Positions 7,062-16,551 of a stretch of 45,887 nucleotides of DNA are shown here, piece by piece. Under the pieces are notes generated by a model. It did no database searches. It was not told where the DNA came from and saw only the letters and a program-made list of their open reading frames with translations. Source of the stretch: a virus; the IMG/VR virus record IMGVR_UViG_3300035698_018734, positions 1 through 45,887 of that record. One strand, 5' to 3'. The translations under genes and the position numbers were made by a program. The number at the start of each line of letters is the position of its first letter. The stretch's first letter is position 1.

Positions 7062-7617
7062 TCCAACTTTAGTGTTAAATAAAAACTATCAGGCTATCCT
7101 TTTTGATACTGTTAGGGGAGCTATTATTAAAGTTTGTCTCGGTGTAGCAGATATTCTTGATACCGATTATACAAGATATGAATGGGAAGAATGGTTAGAA
7201 GTACCAGTAAAAGATGATGATTTGTTTATTCAAACTGTAAATTCTAAAGTTCTTCGACCTTATAATATAGTATTAAATGATTATAATAAATTACCAGTAT
7301 TTGATGTTAGACTTACAAGAAAAAATATATTTATTCGTGATAATTTTACTTGTCAATATACAGGTAGAAAATTGTCAATAAGAGAAGCTACATTAGATCA
7401 TATTATTCCAGAGTCGCGTGGTGGAAGAACATCATGGAAGAATTTAGTTACTTGCTCTAAAGACATTAATATGAAAAAAGGTAATAGAACTCTTGATGAT
7501 GTAGGATTAAAATTATTACGTGATCCTTATAAACCATCATGGAGTCCTATTTTTACAGGTCAGATACATACAATACCTGAACAATGTAAACCTTTTTTGT
7601 CGAATACAAAGGAGTAA
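7045..7617 (+). CDS. HNH endonuclease
   Basis: DNA nuclease of the HNH/McrA type. Seen: DNFTCQYTGRKL (first metal-knuckle-like turn), TLDHIIPESRGGRTSWKNLV (the H...N core, His of LDHI and Asn of KNLV) and a last CSKDINMKKGN, the order usual in HNH proteins of phages and bacteria. The frame is open from an ATG at 7036, but ATG 7045 (MTVLNDPTLVLNKNYQ) matches the usual start of this subgroup and follows an AGGTG. It overlaps the macrodomain gene by 17 bases and the next gene by one. It could be a free-standing homing enzyme or a genuine packaging/repair nuclease; position between metabolic genes does not decide. Confidence 0.88.
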   Translation: MTVLNDPTLVLNKNYQAILFDTVRGAIIKVCLGVADILDTDYTRYEWEEWLEVPVKDDDLFIQTVNSKVLRPYNIVLNDYNKLPVFDVRLTRKNIFIRDNFTCQYTGRKLSIREATLDHIIPESRGGRTSWKNLVTCSKDINMKKGNRTLDDVGLKLLRDPYKPSWSPIFTGQIHTIPEQCKPFLSNTKE

Positions 7618-8336
7618 TGCTTCGTAGAAAAAAACCTAGAACCAAAATTGGTATTAAAACATCAATTAAATGCTGGCGCAACTCTCTAGTAGATGTGCCA
7701 GCATTTATTATTGGTAATGGACCATCAATTGAAAATATTGATTTATCTGTATTAGATAAATATTTTACAATAGGTATTAATCGTGCTTTTTATAAAATTG
7801 ATCCTACAATACTTTTTTGGCAAGATGAAGAATTGTGGTATAGTCATAAAAACAAAATTAATAAATTAAAATGTATTAAATTATGTAAAGATACAGCAAA
7901 TATACATGGAAAATTTTATCATTATAAATTAACCTTTGGGCACTTCTGTCTCCCACTAAGCTCTCATATCTTACATGGTAGAGGGAATTCTGGAGCATTA
8001 GCTTTTGAATTAGCTTATATCATGGGCTGCAATCCAATTGTATTACTTGGCATGGATTGCAAATATATTAATGGCAAAACAAATTTTTATGGAGTAAACT
8101 CTTCTCATAAACCACATACTTTATCATGTTGTTTAACAGGTTTAACTTGGATAAAAAATTGCAATAGTAATAGAAAAATTATTAACTGTTCTGATAATGA
8201 TGTGTTCAAAAAAAGATTAACTTTAAAACAAGCAATAAAAGAAATAGATAATCTTAAATTATCTAATCGTGAGTCTTTTATGAAAAGAATATTTAGATAT
8301 GTTGATAAAAATATTAGCCCATCAAATTATCGTTGA
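7617..8336 (+). CDS. DUF115 / MptE-like protein
   Basis: The opening DVPAFIIGNGPSIENIDLS, with the G-N-G-P-S turn, followed by IGINRAFYKIDPTILFWQD and later GRGNSGALAFELAYIMGCNPIVLLGMD, matches the DUF115 fold that includes archaeal 6-hydroxymethylpterin diphosphokinase MptE, flagellin glycosylation Maf proteins and similar phage proteins. These are sugar-nucleotide or nucleotide-binding Rossmann-like enzymes; the substrate here is unknown. Possible jobs are modification of a virion or cell-surface glycan. The start overlaps the HNH stop by one base (TAATG). The C-terminal 40 residues are basic with no motif. Confidence 0.65.
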   Translation: MLRRKKPRTKIGIKTSIKCWRNSLVDVPAFIIGNGPSIENIDLSVLDKYFTIGINRAFYKIDPTILFWQDEELWYSHKNKINKLKCIKLCKDTANIHGKFYHYKLTFGHFCLPLSSHILHGRGNSGALAFELAYIMGCNPIVLLGMDCKYINGKTNFYGVNSSHKPHTLSCCLTGLTWIKNCNSNRKIINCSDNDVFKKRLTLKQAIKEIDNLKLSNRESFMKRIFRYVDKNISPSNYR

Positions 8337-8497
8337 CTGTAATAATTGAAAATATTTTACTACATAACATAGTGCTTAAAAGCAGGTTACAATCATTGTT
8401 CAAAATACTTAAATTTCCAGAAGGATTTAGATTACCTGGAATATATAAGCTTGTATCAACCCAAGGTATAGAGGAGCATAAAAGATATGACAAGTAG
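8333..8497 (+). CDS. possible small protein, 54 aa, TTG start (weak)
   Basis: The 150 bases between the DUF115-like gene and the reductase hold an uninterrupted frame from a TTG that overlaps the previous stop (TTGA) to a TAG just inside the reductase gene. The predicted peptide (LKFPEGFRLPGIYKLVSTQG in its second half) looks protein-like, but there is no ATG, no Shine-Dalgarno and no family match. It may equally be an untranslated leader of the reductase mRNA. Confidence 0.25.
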   Translation: MTVIIENILLHNIVLKSRLQSLFKILKFPEGFRLPGIYKLVSTQGIEEHKRYDK

Positions 8498-10982
8498 TAT
8501 TTCTGTCATTGAACAAAAAGAGAAAACAATACAATATTATGATTATGAAACAGCTTTAGAAGAAAGTACTAAATATTTTAATGGTAATAAACTTGCAGCA
8601 AAAGTTTTTTTAGATAAATATGCATTAAGAGATAATGAAAACAATTTATTGGAAGAAACACCAGATCAGATGCATTGGCGTTTAGCCAAAGAATTTGCTA
8701 GAATAGAAAAGAATAAATTTAAAAAACCATTATCTGAAGAAGAAATTTTTTCCTATCTTGATCATTTTACTAGGATTATACCTCAAGGTTCTCCTATGTA
8801 TGGGATTGGAAATGATTACCAAACAGTAAGTATTAGTAATTGTTTTACAGTTGCATCACCAGAAGACTCTTACTCCGGTATACTTCGAGCAGATGAGCAG
8901 ATAGTACAAATATGTAAAAGACGAGGTGGGGCGGGTCTAGATGTTTCTCTTTTGCGCCCAGCAGGTTCTGCTACACATAATGCTGCAAGAACAAGTACAG
9001 GTTTAATCCCCTTTGTAATCCGATATAGCAATTCTATTAGAGAAGTTGCACAGAACGGGCGACGGGGTGCTCTTATGATATCGTTAAGTGTCCATCACCC
9101 AGAAATCCTTTCTTTTGTAAATCTTAAGATGGATAAAAATAAAGTAACAGGAGCTAACCTATCTGTTCGCCTATCAGATGAATTCTTAGAAGCGGTTAAA
9201 AACGATAACCAATACGAACAGCGTTGGCCAGTAGATTCTGAAAAACCAATAATATCTAATATGGTTTCCGCTAGAGAAGTATGGATGAATATTATAAAAT
9301 GTTCTTGGTCCTCAGGAGAGCCTGGTTTACTCTTCTGGGACAAAATTATTACAGAAAGTCCGGCCGATTGTTATGCTGAAGATGGTTACAGGACTACTTC
9401 TACAAACCCATGTGCAGAACTCCCTGCTTGTCCTGGAGATTCTTGTCGCTTGGTTCTAGAAAATTTGTTTTCTTTTGTAAAAAAACCATTTACGAATAAA
9501 ACATATTTTGATTTTGATGAGTTTAATAAATGTTCTGAAATTACACAAAGGTTGGCTGATGATATCGTAGACCTTGAGGTTGAAAAGTTAGATAAAATAA
9601 TAAATAAAATTAATAATGATCCAGAACAAGAACATATAAAAAATAGAGAATTAGAATTATGGCAAGAAATTAAAAAAAAATGTGTAGATGGTAGAAGAAC
9701 TGGCGTTGGGCTAACCGCTGTCGCAGATGCTGTAGCTGCATTAAATATTCAATACGGGTCAGATGAGTGTATAGAATTTTTAAACGAAGTGTATAAACAA
9801 TTAAAACTTTCTTGTTATAAAAGCTCTGTATGGATGGCTAAAGAATTGGGTCCGTTTTCTGTATTTGACCACACAAAAGAAAAATCATGTCCATTCCTTT
9901 TAAGAATTAAAAATGAAGATAATAAATTATGGAATGATATGAAAAAATATGGTAGAAGGAATATAGCAATTTTAACATCACCACCTGCTGGTAGTACCTC
10001 TATTTTAGCTAAATTAGTAAACCATTATGGTTCATCATCTGGTATAGAATGTCAATATACATTGAAGCCATATATAAGAAGGAAAAAAGGTAATCCGGGA
10101 GATAAAAATTTCAGAACAGATTTTATTGATGACACTGGTGACCACTGGCAGGAATATGACGTATATCCTGGTGCTATACAAGATTGGATGGAAATTTCTG
10201 GCGAAAAGAATTTAGAAAAATCTCCCTGGTTTGGATCTTGCGCATATGATATAGATTGGAAACAAAGAGTTAAACTACAGTCGATTGTTGGAAAAAACAT
10301 TGATCATTCAATTAGTGTAACAATAAATTTACCAGAAAATGTTACTGTAGAAGAAGTAGCTGAGATATATGAAACGGCATGGGAAAAACAATGTAAAGGA
10401 ATTACAGTTTATAGGGAAGGTTGTAGAACAGGTGTAATGGTTGAGAAAACAGATAAAAAAGAAAACAGATTAGTTAAAAGTAACGCTCCTAAAAGGCCAG
10501 AAACACTCCCTGGTGAATTACATTTTACTAAAGTAAATGGTGAACAATATTTTGTTGTTATAGGAATTATGGATGGTGATCCATATGAAATATTTATTGG
10601 TAATAATGGATTCGTACATAAAAGAGGATTATTATCTGGTGAGATAAAAAAGGTTAAACGAGGTGTATATTGTGGTATATTTGATCAAAATATTGAAATT
10701 TTGTCTGTAGGTCAACATTGCAATGATGAAGAAGAATCATTAACAAGAATGATATCTACATCTTTAAGGCATGGTGCAGATGTATCATTTGTAGTTCACC
10801 AATTAGAAAAAACTAAAGGTGATTTACAATCATCAGCTAAAGCTTTAGCTAGAATATTAAAAAAATATATTAAAGATGGTTCTGAAATAAAAGGTGAAGA
10901 ATGTGAGAGTTGTGGTGGTAAATTAATCCGAGAAAATGGTTGTGTAATGTGTAGAGATTGTGGTTGGTCTAGATGTGCATAA
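8487..10982 (+). CDS. nrdJ: class II (adenosylcobalamin-dependent) ribonucleotide reductase
   Basis: Reduces ribonucleotides to deoxyribonucleotides using a B12-derived thiyl radical, oxygen-independently. Seen: SNCFTV near residue 117 (first redox Cys), KRRGGAGLDVSLLRPAG near 155, NPCAEL at 307-312 (radical Cys 309 with Asn 307 and Glu 311), TSPPAGSTSIL near 496 (phosphate loop), and VTINLPENVT followed by GITVYREG near 610-645, the class II signature. The C-terminus carries CESCGG, CVMCRDCGWSRC, the Cys-rich thiol-relay tail of NrdJ. No NrdB partner is needed or present. Ribosome site: GAGGAG upstream of ATG 8487. It is followed 10 bases later by dut, making a dNTP-supply pair. Confidence 0.95.
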   Translation: MTSSISVIEQKEKTIQYYDYETALEESTKYFNGNKLAAKVFLDKYALRDNENNLLEETPDQMHWRLAKEFARIEKNKFKKPLSEEEIFSYLDHFTRIIPQGSPMYGIGNDYQTVSISNCFTVASPEDSYSGILRADEQIVQICKRRGGAGLDVSLLRPAGSATHNAARTSTGLIPFVIRYSNSIREVAQNGRRGALMISLSVHHPEILSFVNLKMDKNKVTGANLSVRLSDEFLEAVKNDNQYEQRWPVDSEKPIISNMVSAREVWMNIIKCSWSSGEPGLLFWDKIITESPADCYAEDGYRTTSTNPCAELPACPGDSCRLVLENLFSFVKKPFTNKTYFDFDEFNKCSEITQRLADDIVDLEVEKLDKIINKINNDPEQEHIKNRELELWQEIKKKCVDGRRTGVGLTAVADAVAALNIQYGSDECIEFLNEVYKQLKLSCYKSSVWMAKELGPFSVFDHTKEKSCPFLLRIKNEDNKLWNDMKKYGRRNIAILTSPPAGSTSILAKLVNHYGSSSGIECQYTLKPYIRRKKGNPGDKNFRTDFIDDTGDHWQEYDVYPGAIQDWMEISGEKNLEKSPWFGSCAYDIDWKQRVKLQSIVGKNIDHSISVTINLPENVTVEEVAEIYETAWEKQCKGITVYREGCRTGVMVEKTDKKENRLVKSNAPKRPETLPGELHFTKVNGEQYFVVIGIMDGDPYEIFIGNNGFVHKRGLLSGEIKKVKRGVYCGIFDQNIEILSVGQHCNDEEESLTRMISTSLRHGADVSFVVHQLEKTKGDLQSSAKALARILKKYIKDGSEIKGEECESCGGKLIRENGCVMCRDCGWSRCA

Positions 10983-10992
10983 GGAAGAAAAA

Positions 10993-11496
10993 ATGAATGT
11001 AATACTTTGGAAAAAACTTTGTCCTGAAGCAATTATCCCAAAATATCAAAAAGAAGGTGATGCAGGCTTTGATTTTCATGCTCTTATTGATAAGAAAAAT
11101 AAATGGTATAGTAGTGGAGACAAAGATAAATATTTTGATAATGAACCTCCAGATAAACCACATTTAAGTTTTCCTCCAATGACTCAATGTCAAATTCATA
11201 CCGGGCTTTCTGTCGCTATCCCACAAGATTCTCAAATGGAAATAAGACCACGTAGTGGGTTAGCATTAAAACATTGTATAACAATTACCAATGCTCCTGG
11301 TACGTTGGATTCTGGATATAGGGGAGAAATAATAGTAATATTATTTAATTTAGGACCAAATTCATTTAAAGTTTATGAAGGAGATCGCATAGCTCAGGGA
11401 GTTATGATGTCATCGCCCAAGTTTTTAATGCAAGAAGTAAATGAGCTTCCTTCTTCAGAAAGAGGAGAAAACGGATTTGGATCTACTGGCAAATAA
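10993..11496 (+). CDS. dut: dUTPase (dUTP diphosphatase)
   Basis: Hydrolyses dUTP to dUMP and pyrophosphate, keeping uracil out of phage DNA and supplying dTMP synthesis. Trimeric dUTPase motifs in order: motif I EGDAGFDFHA (about 18-27), motif II PRSGLALK (about 88-95), motif III near GTLDSGYRGEIIVILFN (about 104-120) with the catalytic Asp/Tyr, motif IV YEGDRIAQGVM (about 129-139) and motif V RGENGFGSTGK at the very C-terminus. The frame is open from 10960, inside the reductase gene, but ATG 10993 follows an AAGGAAG and gives the normal dUTPase start. An insertion of about 20 residues before motif II (GDKDKYFDNEPPDKP) is unusual for the family. Confidence 0.93.
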   Translation: MNVILWKKLCPEAIIPKYQKEGDAGFDFHALIDKKNKWYSSGDKDKYFDNEPPDKPHLSFPPMTQCQIHTGLSVAIPQDSQMEIRPRSGLALKHCITITNAPGTLDSGYRGEIIVILFNLGPNSFKVYEGDRIAQGVMMSSPKFLMQEVNELPSSERGENGFGSTGK

Positions 11497-11529
11497 AGGT
11501 AATTAGGGCATACCGATAATATAATATAT

Positions 11530-13284
11530 ATGCCCATAGAAAAAGAAAATGTAGTTATAACCTATAGAAGTGGCGATAGTGATAGCGAAGCTTTAGCTGA
11601 TTACTATATATCTAGACACGAACTCAATTCTAGTCAAAAAATATCGCTTTCTTGTAGTAGTAATGAAATATTATCTGATGAATCTCAATTTAACAATCAG
11701 GTTCTAAACTCTCTTAAAACATCTATTGATAATTTAGAAACAGTTGGTTGGGACATACATGCTGTTGTTCTTGGTTTAAACATACCAGGAGGCTTTTATA
11801 ACGGTGATGATATTATATCATCTACATCAAGAATATCTAGAATACATCATAATTTTTCTAAAAAAACTAAAAATTATTTATTTAATAGAAAAGAATATAA
11901 AGAATATGATAATACTGATAAAAATTTTGCAATAATTTGTAGTCGTATAGATGGACCCAATCTAACCATAGCTAAATCTATTATAGATAATGCTGAGGTA
12001 TTTAGCAGACAAGATACAGCAAATGGTACTTTTTATATTGATCCTTATTCAGATATTTCAGGTAAAGCCGGATCAGAATATCAACAAGATATCTTAGATT
12101 TTAATAGACTAACATTACCTTTATTAAATTTAGATGTATTTACTACTATATTTTTAGATCCATATATAGATGTTGTAATTCCAAAAGTAGAAAATGATTC
12201 TTTTACCTGGTCATGGTTTACTGATAGATCTTCTTTAAGTTTTTTTGATAGTACAGACGCAACTAGAATATTTTTTTATAACGCTGATTACGATGGGGCA
12301 TATACAGTACGAGACACATCTGAAAGAAGATGGCCACTGTTAGCTTTACGTTCGGGGTATATATCAACAGCAGGTGCCATGTCTAATCCTACTATTGAAG
12401 GTTTTCTTCGTCCTATCCCATTTTTTGAAACACTTCTTCGTGGAGCTACATTTGGAGAGGCATATTTATTTAGTACTCCGTTTTTAGATTGGACAATGAC
12501 TTGTTTTGGAGATCCATTAATTAAAGTATCATTTCCAGCGGAAGTAGATGAAACAGAAGATATCCAAGAAGATGAAAGTTTTCGTTTGATGTCTATAGAC
12601 TTAGCAAGAGCTATAACTTATGGATATAGAAGAAATGATTATATAAATCAAATTCTTCAAACCGTTGTAGATAGTAAAGACATAGCAACAGAAGTTGATT
12701 TACTTTATAAAGCATATGCTTTAGTTAATGATAATAATGATACTAAAAGAAGAGCCCAGTTTGCACCACTTGTAGAAGAATATTATAATCATATTTTTAA
12801 ACGTAAAGAAAATACTAATAGTGATCAGTCTAGTCCAACTATTAATGAATATTTAGCTTCTGTAAATTGGGATGTCAGTAAAATAACTAAAGATAATTTT
12901 TCAGTAAGTTATAGAATATCTGATCAAAATACGCTTGATACTGGTGAATGGATGATTGAACAATATATTGTAGATGAAGCAAAAGAATTTGTATTTTATA
13001 ATTTTGAACTTGAAGTTTCTTTTCATTCTGATTTTAGTCATATTGAATTTAATATAAATAGTGAAACATCTAAATCTAATTGGTTTTATGAAAAGCATGA
13101 GAATGAATTTGTAGAATTACCATTAACTGGATGTCCATCAAATTTTGCTGGTAATAGAATTCGTTATGTCAGTAAAGAATTAGAGTATCTTTCAAGGAAA
13201 CAAAAGATATATTTAAGACTAAGACAAAAAGACGATTTTAACACATATAATTATAGAACTTTTATTGATGTGATTTGGACATGA
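11530..13284 (+). CDS. TIGR03790-like protein with extra C-terminal domain
   Basis: The first two thirds follow the pattern of the TIGR03790 family of uncharacterised bacterial proteins: an opening strand plus SEALADYYISRHEL, then VVLGLNIPGGFYNGDD, ICSRIDGPNLTIAKSIID (the LVTRLDGP-type motif), and near residue 335 GAMSNPTIEGF, LLRGATFGEAYLFSTP and TCFGDPLIKV, which match the family's GA..EP, GxTFxEA and GDPL segments in order. Some workers relate the family to the gingipain/caspase fold; I see no unambiguous catalytic His-Cys pair. The last 140 residues are beta-rich with aromatic strands, perhaps a binding domain. It lies just before the terminase; a virion or host-interaction protein is possible. 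The ribosome site is weak. It overlaps the next gene by 10 bases. Confidence 0.6.
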   Translation: MPIEKENVVITYRSGDSDSEALADYYISRHELNSSQKISLSCSSNEILSDESQFNNQVLNSLKTSIDNLETVGWDIHAVVLGLNIPGGFYNGDDIISSTSRISRIHHNFSKKTKNYLFNRKEYKEYDNTDKNFAIICSRIDGPNLTIAKSIIDNAEVFSRQDTANGTFYIDPYSDISGKAGSEYQQDILDFNRLTLPLLNLDVFTTIFLDPYIDVVIPKVENDSFTWSWFTDRSSLSFFDSTDATRIFFYNADYDGAYTVRDTSERRWPLLALRSGYISTAGAMSNPTIEGFLRPIPFFETLLRGATFGEAYLFSTPFLDWTMTCFGDPLIKVSFPAEVDETEDIQEDESFRLMSIDLARAITYGYRRNDYINQILQTVVDSKDIATEVDLLYKAYALVNDNNDTKRRAQFAPLVEEYYNHIFKRKENTNSDQSSPTINEYLASVNWDVSKITKDNFSVSYRISDQNTLDTGEWMIEQYIVDEAKEFVFYNFELEVSFHSDFSHIEFNINSETSKSNWFYEKHENEFVELPLTGCPSNFAGNRIRYVSKELEYLSRKQKIYLRLRQKDDFNTYNYRTFIDVIWT

Positions 13285-13649
13285 TTAGCCCACAAGAATA
13301 TAGCCAAATAGTAGACGATATAAATAATTCTCAACTCGAAGTATTTGATATTTTGGGTAATTTATTTAGTATGAAGAGGCACATAGAAGATAATGAAGTA
13401 ATTGATACCAATTTAGATAAAGTTGAATTAATAAATGATATTCAAAGTACATATGAATTAATTATTAGTCAAGATTTAAATCCATCTTTAATGATGATTA
13501 ATACTATTACGGCATTACAGCAACATATTAAAACTCATTATGGAGATATTAATACTTTTCTTTTAGATAATAATATAAAAGTAGGGTCTAGTTTTGCAGA
13601 ATTATCTAATGATATAGGATTTTTAATTAATTCAGAGAATATAAGATAG
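13275..13649 (+). CDS. hypothetical protein, 124 aa, upstream of terminase
   Basis: No family recognised. It is acidic and mostly helical, with no Cys, and hydrophobic heptads in the first half. Its position just before the large terminase is where a small terminase is often found; the size would fit, but no helix-turn-helix is visible. It ends in TAG at 13647-13649, and the frame continues without another stop into the terminase ATG at 13668, so amber readthrough would fuse the two proteins. It overlaps the previous gene by 10 bases. Confidence 0.6.
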   Translation: MDMISPQEYSQIVDDINNSQLEVFDILGNLFSMKRHIEDNEVIDTNLDKVELINDIQSTYELIISQDLNPSLMMINTITALQQHIKTHYGDINTFLLDNNIKVGSSFAELSNDIGFLINSENIR

Positions 13650-13667
13650 TTACATAATAGGATATAT

Positions 13668-15575
13668 ATGGCTCGTAAAAAATCTATTATAGGAGATATC
13701 ATATCAGATGTTGCTCAAAATATATCTTTGGGTGATAATAATGAAAATAAATACATACCTGATATTATAGAGTTTTGTTATAGCCCAGAATATTTAGGTC
13801 TTAAAGAAGGACTAAATCCTATAACGCTTTTTGATGTACAGAATATCATTTTAAAAGTTTTTTATAGAGGTTCTAGAGGTAATGAACATTTAAAATTAAC
13901 AGATGAAGAAATAAAAAAATGTGAAGAACTTGGCTTAACAGACAATAATCGTGGAAATGTTATTGATAAATATAATACTAATGATATCTTTAGAGAATTA
14001 GTTCTTATCTGGGGACGCCGGTCAGGAAAAGATTTTTTAATTTCTATTATTGCTGCTTATGAAGCAATGAAATTACTAGAAATACCTACTGGTGACCCAT
14101 ATGCTTATTATAAGATATCTCCAGGTGATCCAATATCTATTTTGACTGTTGCAGCATCATCTAATCAAGCTGGTATAGCTTTTAGCCATATACGAGAAAG
14201 AATATTAAGAAGTCGTTATTTTGATGACAAATACATTCCAGATGGTATTGAAGGACATAAAATACATTTGCTTACTCCTTATGATAAAGAAGAAAATAAA
14301 CGATATAAATCAAAAGGTTTACCTATTAAAAAAGGTAGTATTTTAATAGAAGTTGGACATAGTAATCCAGATACACTTGTTGGTAAACAATGTATTGTAT
14401 TAATAGCTGACGAGGTGGCATCTTATAAAGCTAATACTGGTGGACCTTCTACTGGTGATCAAATTTATCAAAAATTGTCTCCAACAGTTAATTCGTTTTT
14501 AAAAATATATCCCATATTAGACAAACAAGGTAAACCAGTACTGGATGAAGCAGGTAAACCTATTATAAATAGGATTTATGATGGAAAAATTCTAAGTATT
14601 TCTTCTCCTAGAGCTAAATCTGGTAAACTTTTTAGTTTATATGAAACTACTCCTAATGTTGAACAAAGGTTAATGAATAGACTACCAACTTGGGATGTCG
14701 CAACCATTCATACTAGAGAATCGCTTAGAAAAGCAGAACCAGATATGAGTGAACAAGAATTCAATATGGAATATGGAGCTGAATTTTCTGGTACTGGCGG
14801 CGAAGAAATGTTTTCACTAGATTTAGTTAATGCATGTTTTAAAAATAATCTTAAATTTAGAGAAATAGGACAACCAGGCAAAGTATATTTTGTTCATTTA
14901 GATCCTGCCACAAATAGTCATAATTATTCTTTAGTTGTTTTACATCGTGATATCTTTTTAGATCCAGAAAAACAGAAAGCAGATTATCGCGTTGTTGTTG
15001 ATCATATTAAGTTTTGGACACCAACTCCACATAAAGAAATTAAAATAGAAGAAGTAGATGAATATTTATTATCTCTTCGTAGAAGATTTCATATAGGTAT
15101 GGTAAGTTATGATTTATGGAACTCAAAAGCAAGTATACAAAAAATGAAGAAAAACGGGTTACCAGCTAAACAAACACATTTTAATCGTAGTTATAAAATG
15201 CAAATATATACAGAATTAGAACATTTAGTTAATGAAGGTAAAATTCATATACCATATCATCAATTACTTAAAGCAGAAATGATAAATCTACAAAGAAGAT
15301 ATGATGAACGAGGTTTTAAAATTTATCCACAAAAAGAAGGTGATGGTTGTAAAACTGATGATATAGTAGATGCTTTAGCTGGAGCTGTTTTCTTAACAGT
15401 TCAATCAAATACAAATAGTTTACCAAGAATTAGATCTATTCATACTGGAATTGTATCAGAATCTAATAATGTTGTTTGGAGATCTATGCAAGGTACACCT
15501 TATGGCGTGGGCAGCGGACAAGCTGTTGCAAAATCTCTAGAAAGAAGGAGTTCCTGGCCTTATTATAAAAGATAA
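13668..15575 (+). CDS. terL: terminase large subunit (ATPase/nuclease packaging motor)
   Basis: Pumps DNA into proheads and cuts concatemers. ATPase: Walker A WGRRSGKD at residues 115-122, an adenine-binding region upstream, Walker B with catalytic acid IVLIADEVA near 245-252, and coupling motif ISSPRAKSGKL near 310. Nuclease (RNase H fold): YFVHLDPATNSHNYSLVV near 408 with the first Asp, GMVSYDLWNS near 482, and KTDDIVDALAGAVF near 563 with the last acidic cluster. The 635-residue length is typical of large-phage TerL. No intein is present here, unlike the portal. A weak GGAT lies in front of the ATG. It heads a long plus-strand morphogenesis cluster. Confidence 0.94.
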   Translation: MARKKSIIGDIISDVAQNISLGDNNENKYIPDIIEFCYSPEYLGLKEGLNPITLFDVQNIILKVFYRGSRGNEHLKLTDEEIKKCEELGLTDNNRGNVIDKYNTNDIFRELVLIWGRRSGKDFLISIIAAYEAMKLLEIPTGDPYAYYKISPGDPISILTVAASSNQAGIAFSHIRERILRSRYFDDKYIPDGIEGHKIHLLTPYDKEENKRYKSKGLPIKKGSILIEVGHSNPDTLVGKQCIVLIADEVASYKANTGGPSTGDQIYQKLSPTVNSFLKIYPILDKQGKPVLDEAGKPIINRIYDGKILSISSPRAKSGKLFSLYETTPNVEQRLMNRLPTWDVATIHTRESLRKAEPDMSEQEFNMEYGAEFSGTGGEEMFSLDLVNACFKNNLKFREIGQPGKVYFVHLDPATNSHNYSLVVLHRDIFLDPEKQKADYRVVVDHIKFWTPTPHKEIKIEEVDEYLLSLRRRFHIGMVSYDLWNSKASIQKMKKNGLPAKQTHFNRSYKMQIYTELEHLVNEGKIHIPYHQLLKAEMINLQRRYDERGFKIYPQKEGDGCKTDDIVDALAGAVFLTVQSNTNSLPRIRSIHTGIVSESNNVVWRSMQGTPYGVGSGQAVAKSLERRSSWPYYKR

Positions 15576-15612
15576 TAAGTACGATATAGTATAAAATGGA
15601 GAATTTAGGATA

Positions 15613-16551
15613 ATGTTTAATCTCAAAAAACACGCTCAAAAACACACTAAGCCGTATGAAAAGCATCTTATAGACAACAATAGTGAACATGGACTTTCAG
15701 AAGTGGAGAATCCAGGCAATATTGATTGGTTATTACAACAGAATTCTCATAAAAATAAAGATAATTCCAAAGTTTATAATAGTCAATTGTCTGAAGCAAG
15801 AACAGGGACTAATAATGCTATCACAGAAAAAGCGTTAAATAAAAATCCTAAAGAATTGGTTGATAAAAGAAATGATAAACTTGATAATACTAAATTAAAA
15901 GCAAATGATTTAATGTCTGAAGCATATGACCAGAAAAAATTAGAGGCTTATAAAAAAGCACAAGATGCACAACCAAAAAGAAATACTGATTTTTGGGATA
16001 AATATGTTGGCGAACAACGAGTAGGTCCAGCAAAAATGATTTTAAGAAATAAAATGAATACTCAACTTCAAAATCAACCAGAAAGATTTACGGGTTTAGA
16101 CAAGACTATGCCTATTTCAGAAAGCCAATCAGAAAATGCTCTTAGAAATGAGAAAGAAGAAAAAATTCAAGATATGGTTACAGCTTCAATAAAAAATGCT
16201 GATGCTATGCTTTTCCATATTTATGCTACAGCAGCTAAAGAGAATCGAGAATTAAATGAAAAAGAAAATCAGATTATAATTGACATTAATAGTGGTAAAA
16301 TGAGAGTATTAGCACAGATTTCAGATAAATTAGAAACAGTAGATGAAGATAAAGATGAAGATGAAGATTCTAAAAATATAGTTATAGAATCATCTGTTTA
16401 TTCTGAACCAAAAAATATTGTTTTTGATGCGGTTGAATTTACTACATCTGGTAAAAAAAGACTTAATCAAGAACCTTTTATTACATCAGAAGAAGCTAGA
16501 GATTGGGTAAAAGCTAAATTCGGAGTTGAACCTGAGAATCCTGGTGAATAA
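15613..16551 (+). CDS. hypothetical virion-cluster protein, 312 aa
   Basis: No family recognised. The protein is hydrophilic, Lys/Asn/Glu rich and largely predicted helical or disordered, with an acidic patch (DEDKDEDEDSKN) near residue 248. It begins MFNLKKHAQKH, one of several N-termini in this window with a K-x-A-Q motif. The C-terminal EEARDWVKAKFGVEPENPGE looks like a small helical domain. Good ribosome site GGAG. The stop overlaps the next ATG (TAATG). Confidence 0.65.
   Translation: MFNLKKHAQKHTKPYEKHLIDNNSEHGLSEVENPGNIDWLLQQNSHKNKDNSKVYNSQLSEARTGTNNAITEKALNKNPKELVDKRNDKLDNTKLKANDLMSEAYDQKKLEAYKKAQDAQPKRNTDFWDKYVGEQRVGPAKMILRNKMNTQLQNQPERFTGLDKTMPISESQSENALRNEKEEKIQDMVTASIKNADAMLFHIYATAAKENRELNEKENQIIIDINSGKMRVLAQISDKLETVDEDKDEDEDSKNIVIESSVYSEPKNIVFDAVEFTTSGKKRLNQEPFITSEEARDWVKAKFGVEPENPGE

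Noticed and set aside
13275-13649. Small terminase subunit
   Set aside because: Position and size fit, but no helix-turn-helix or other TerS feature can be seen, so it is left as hypothetical.
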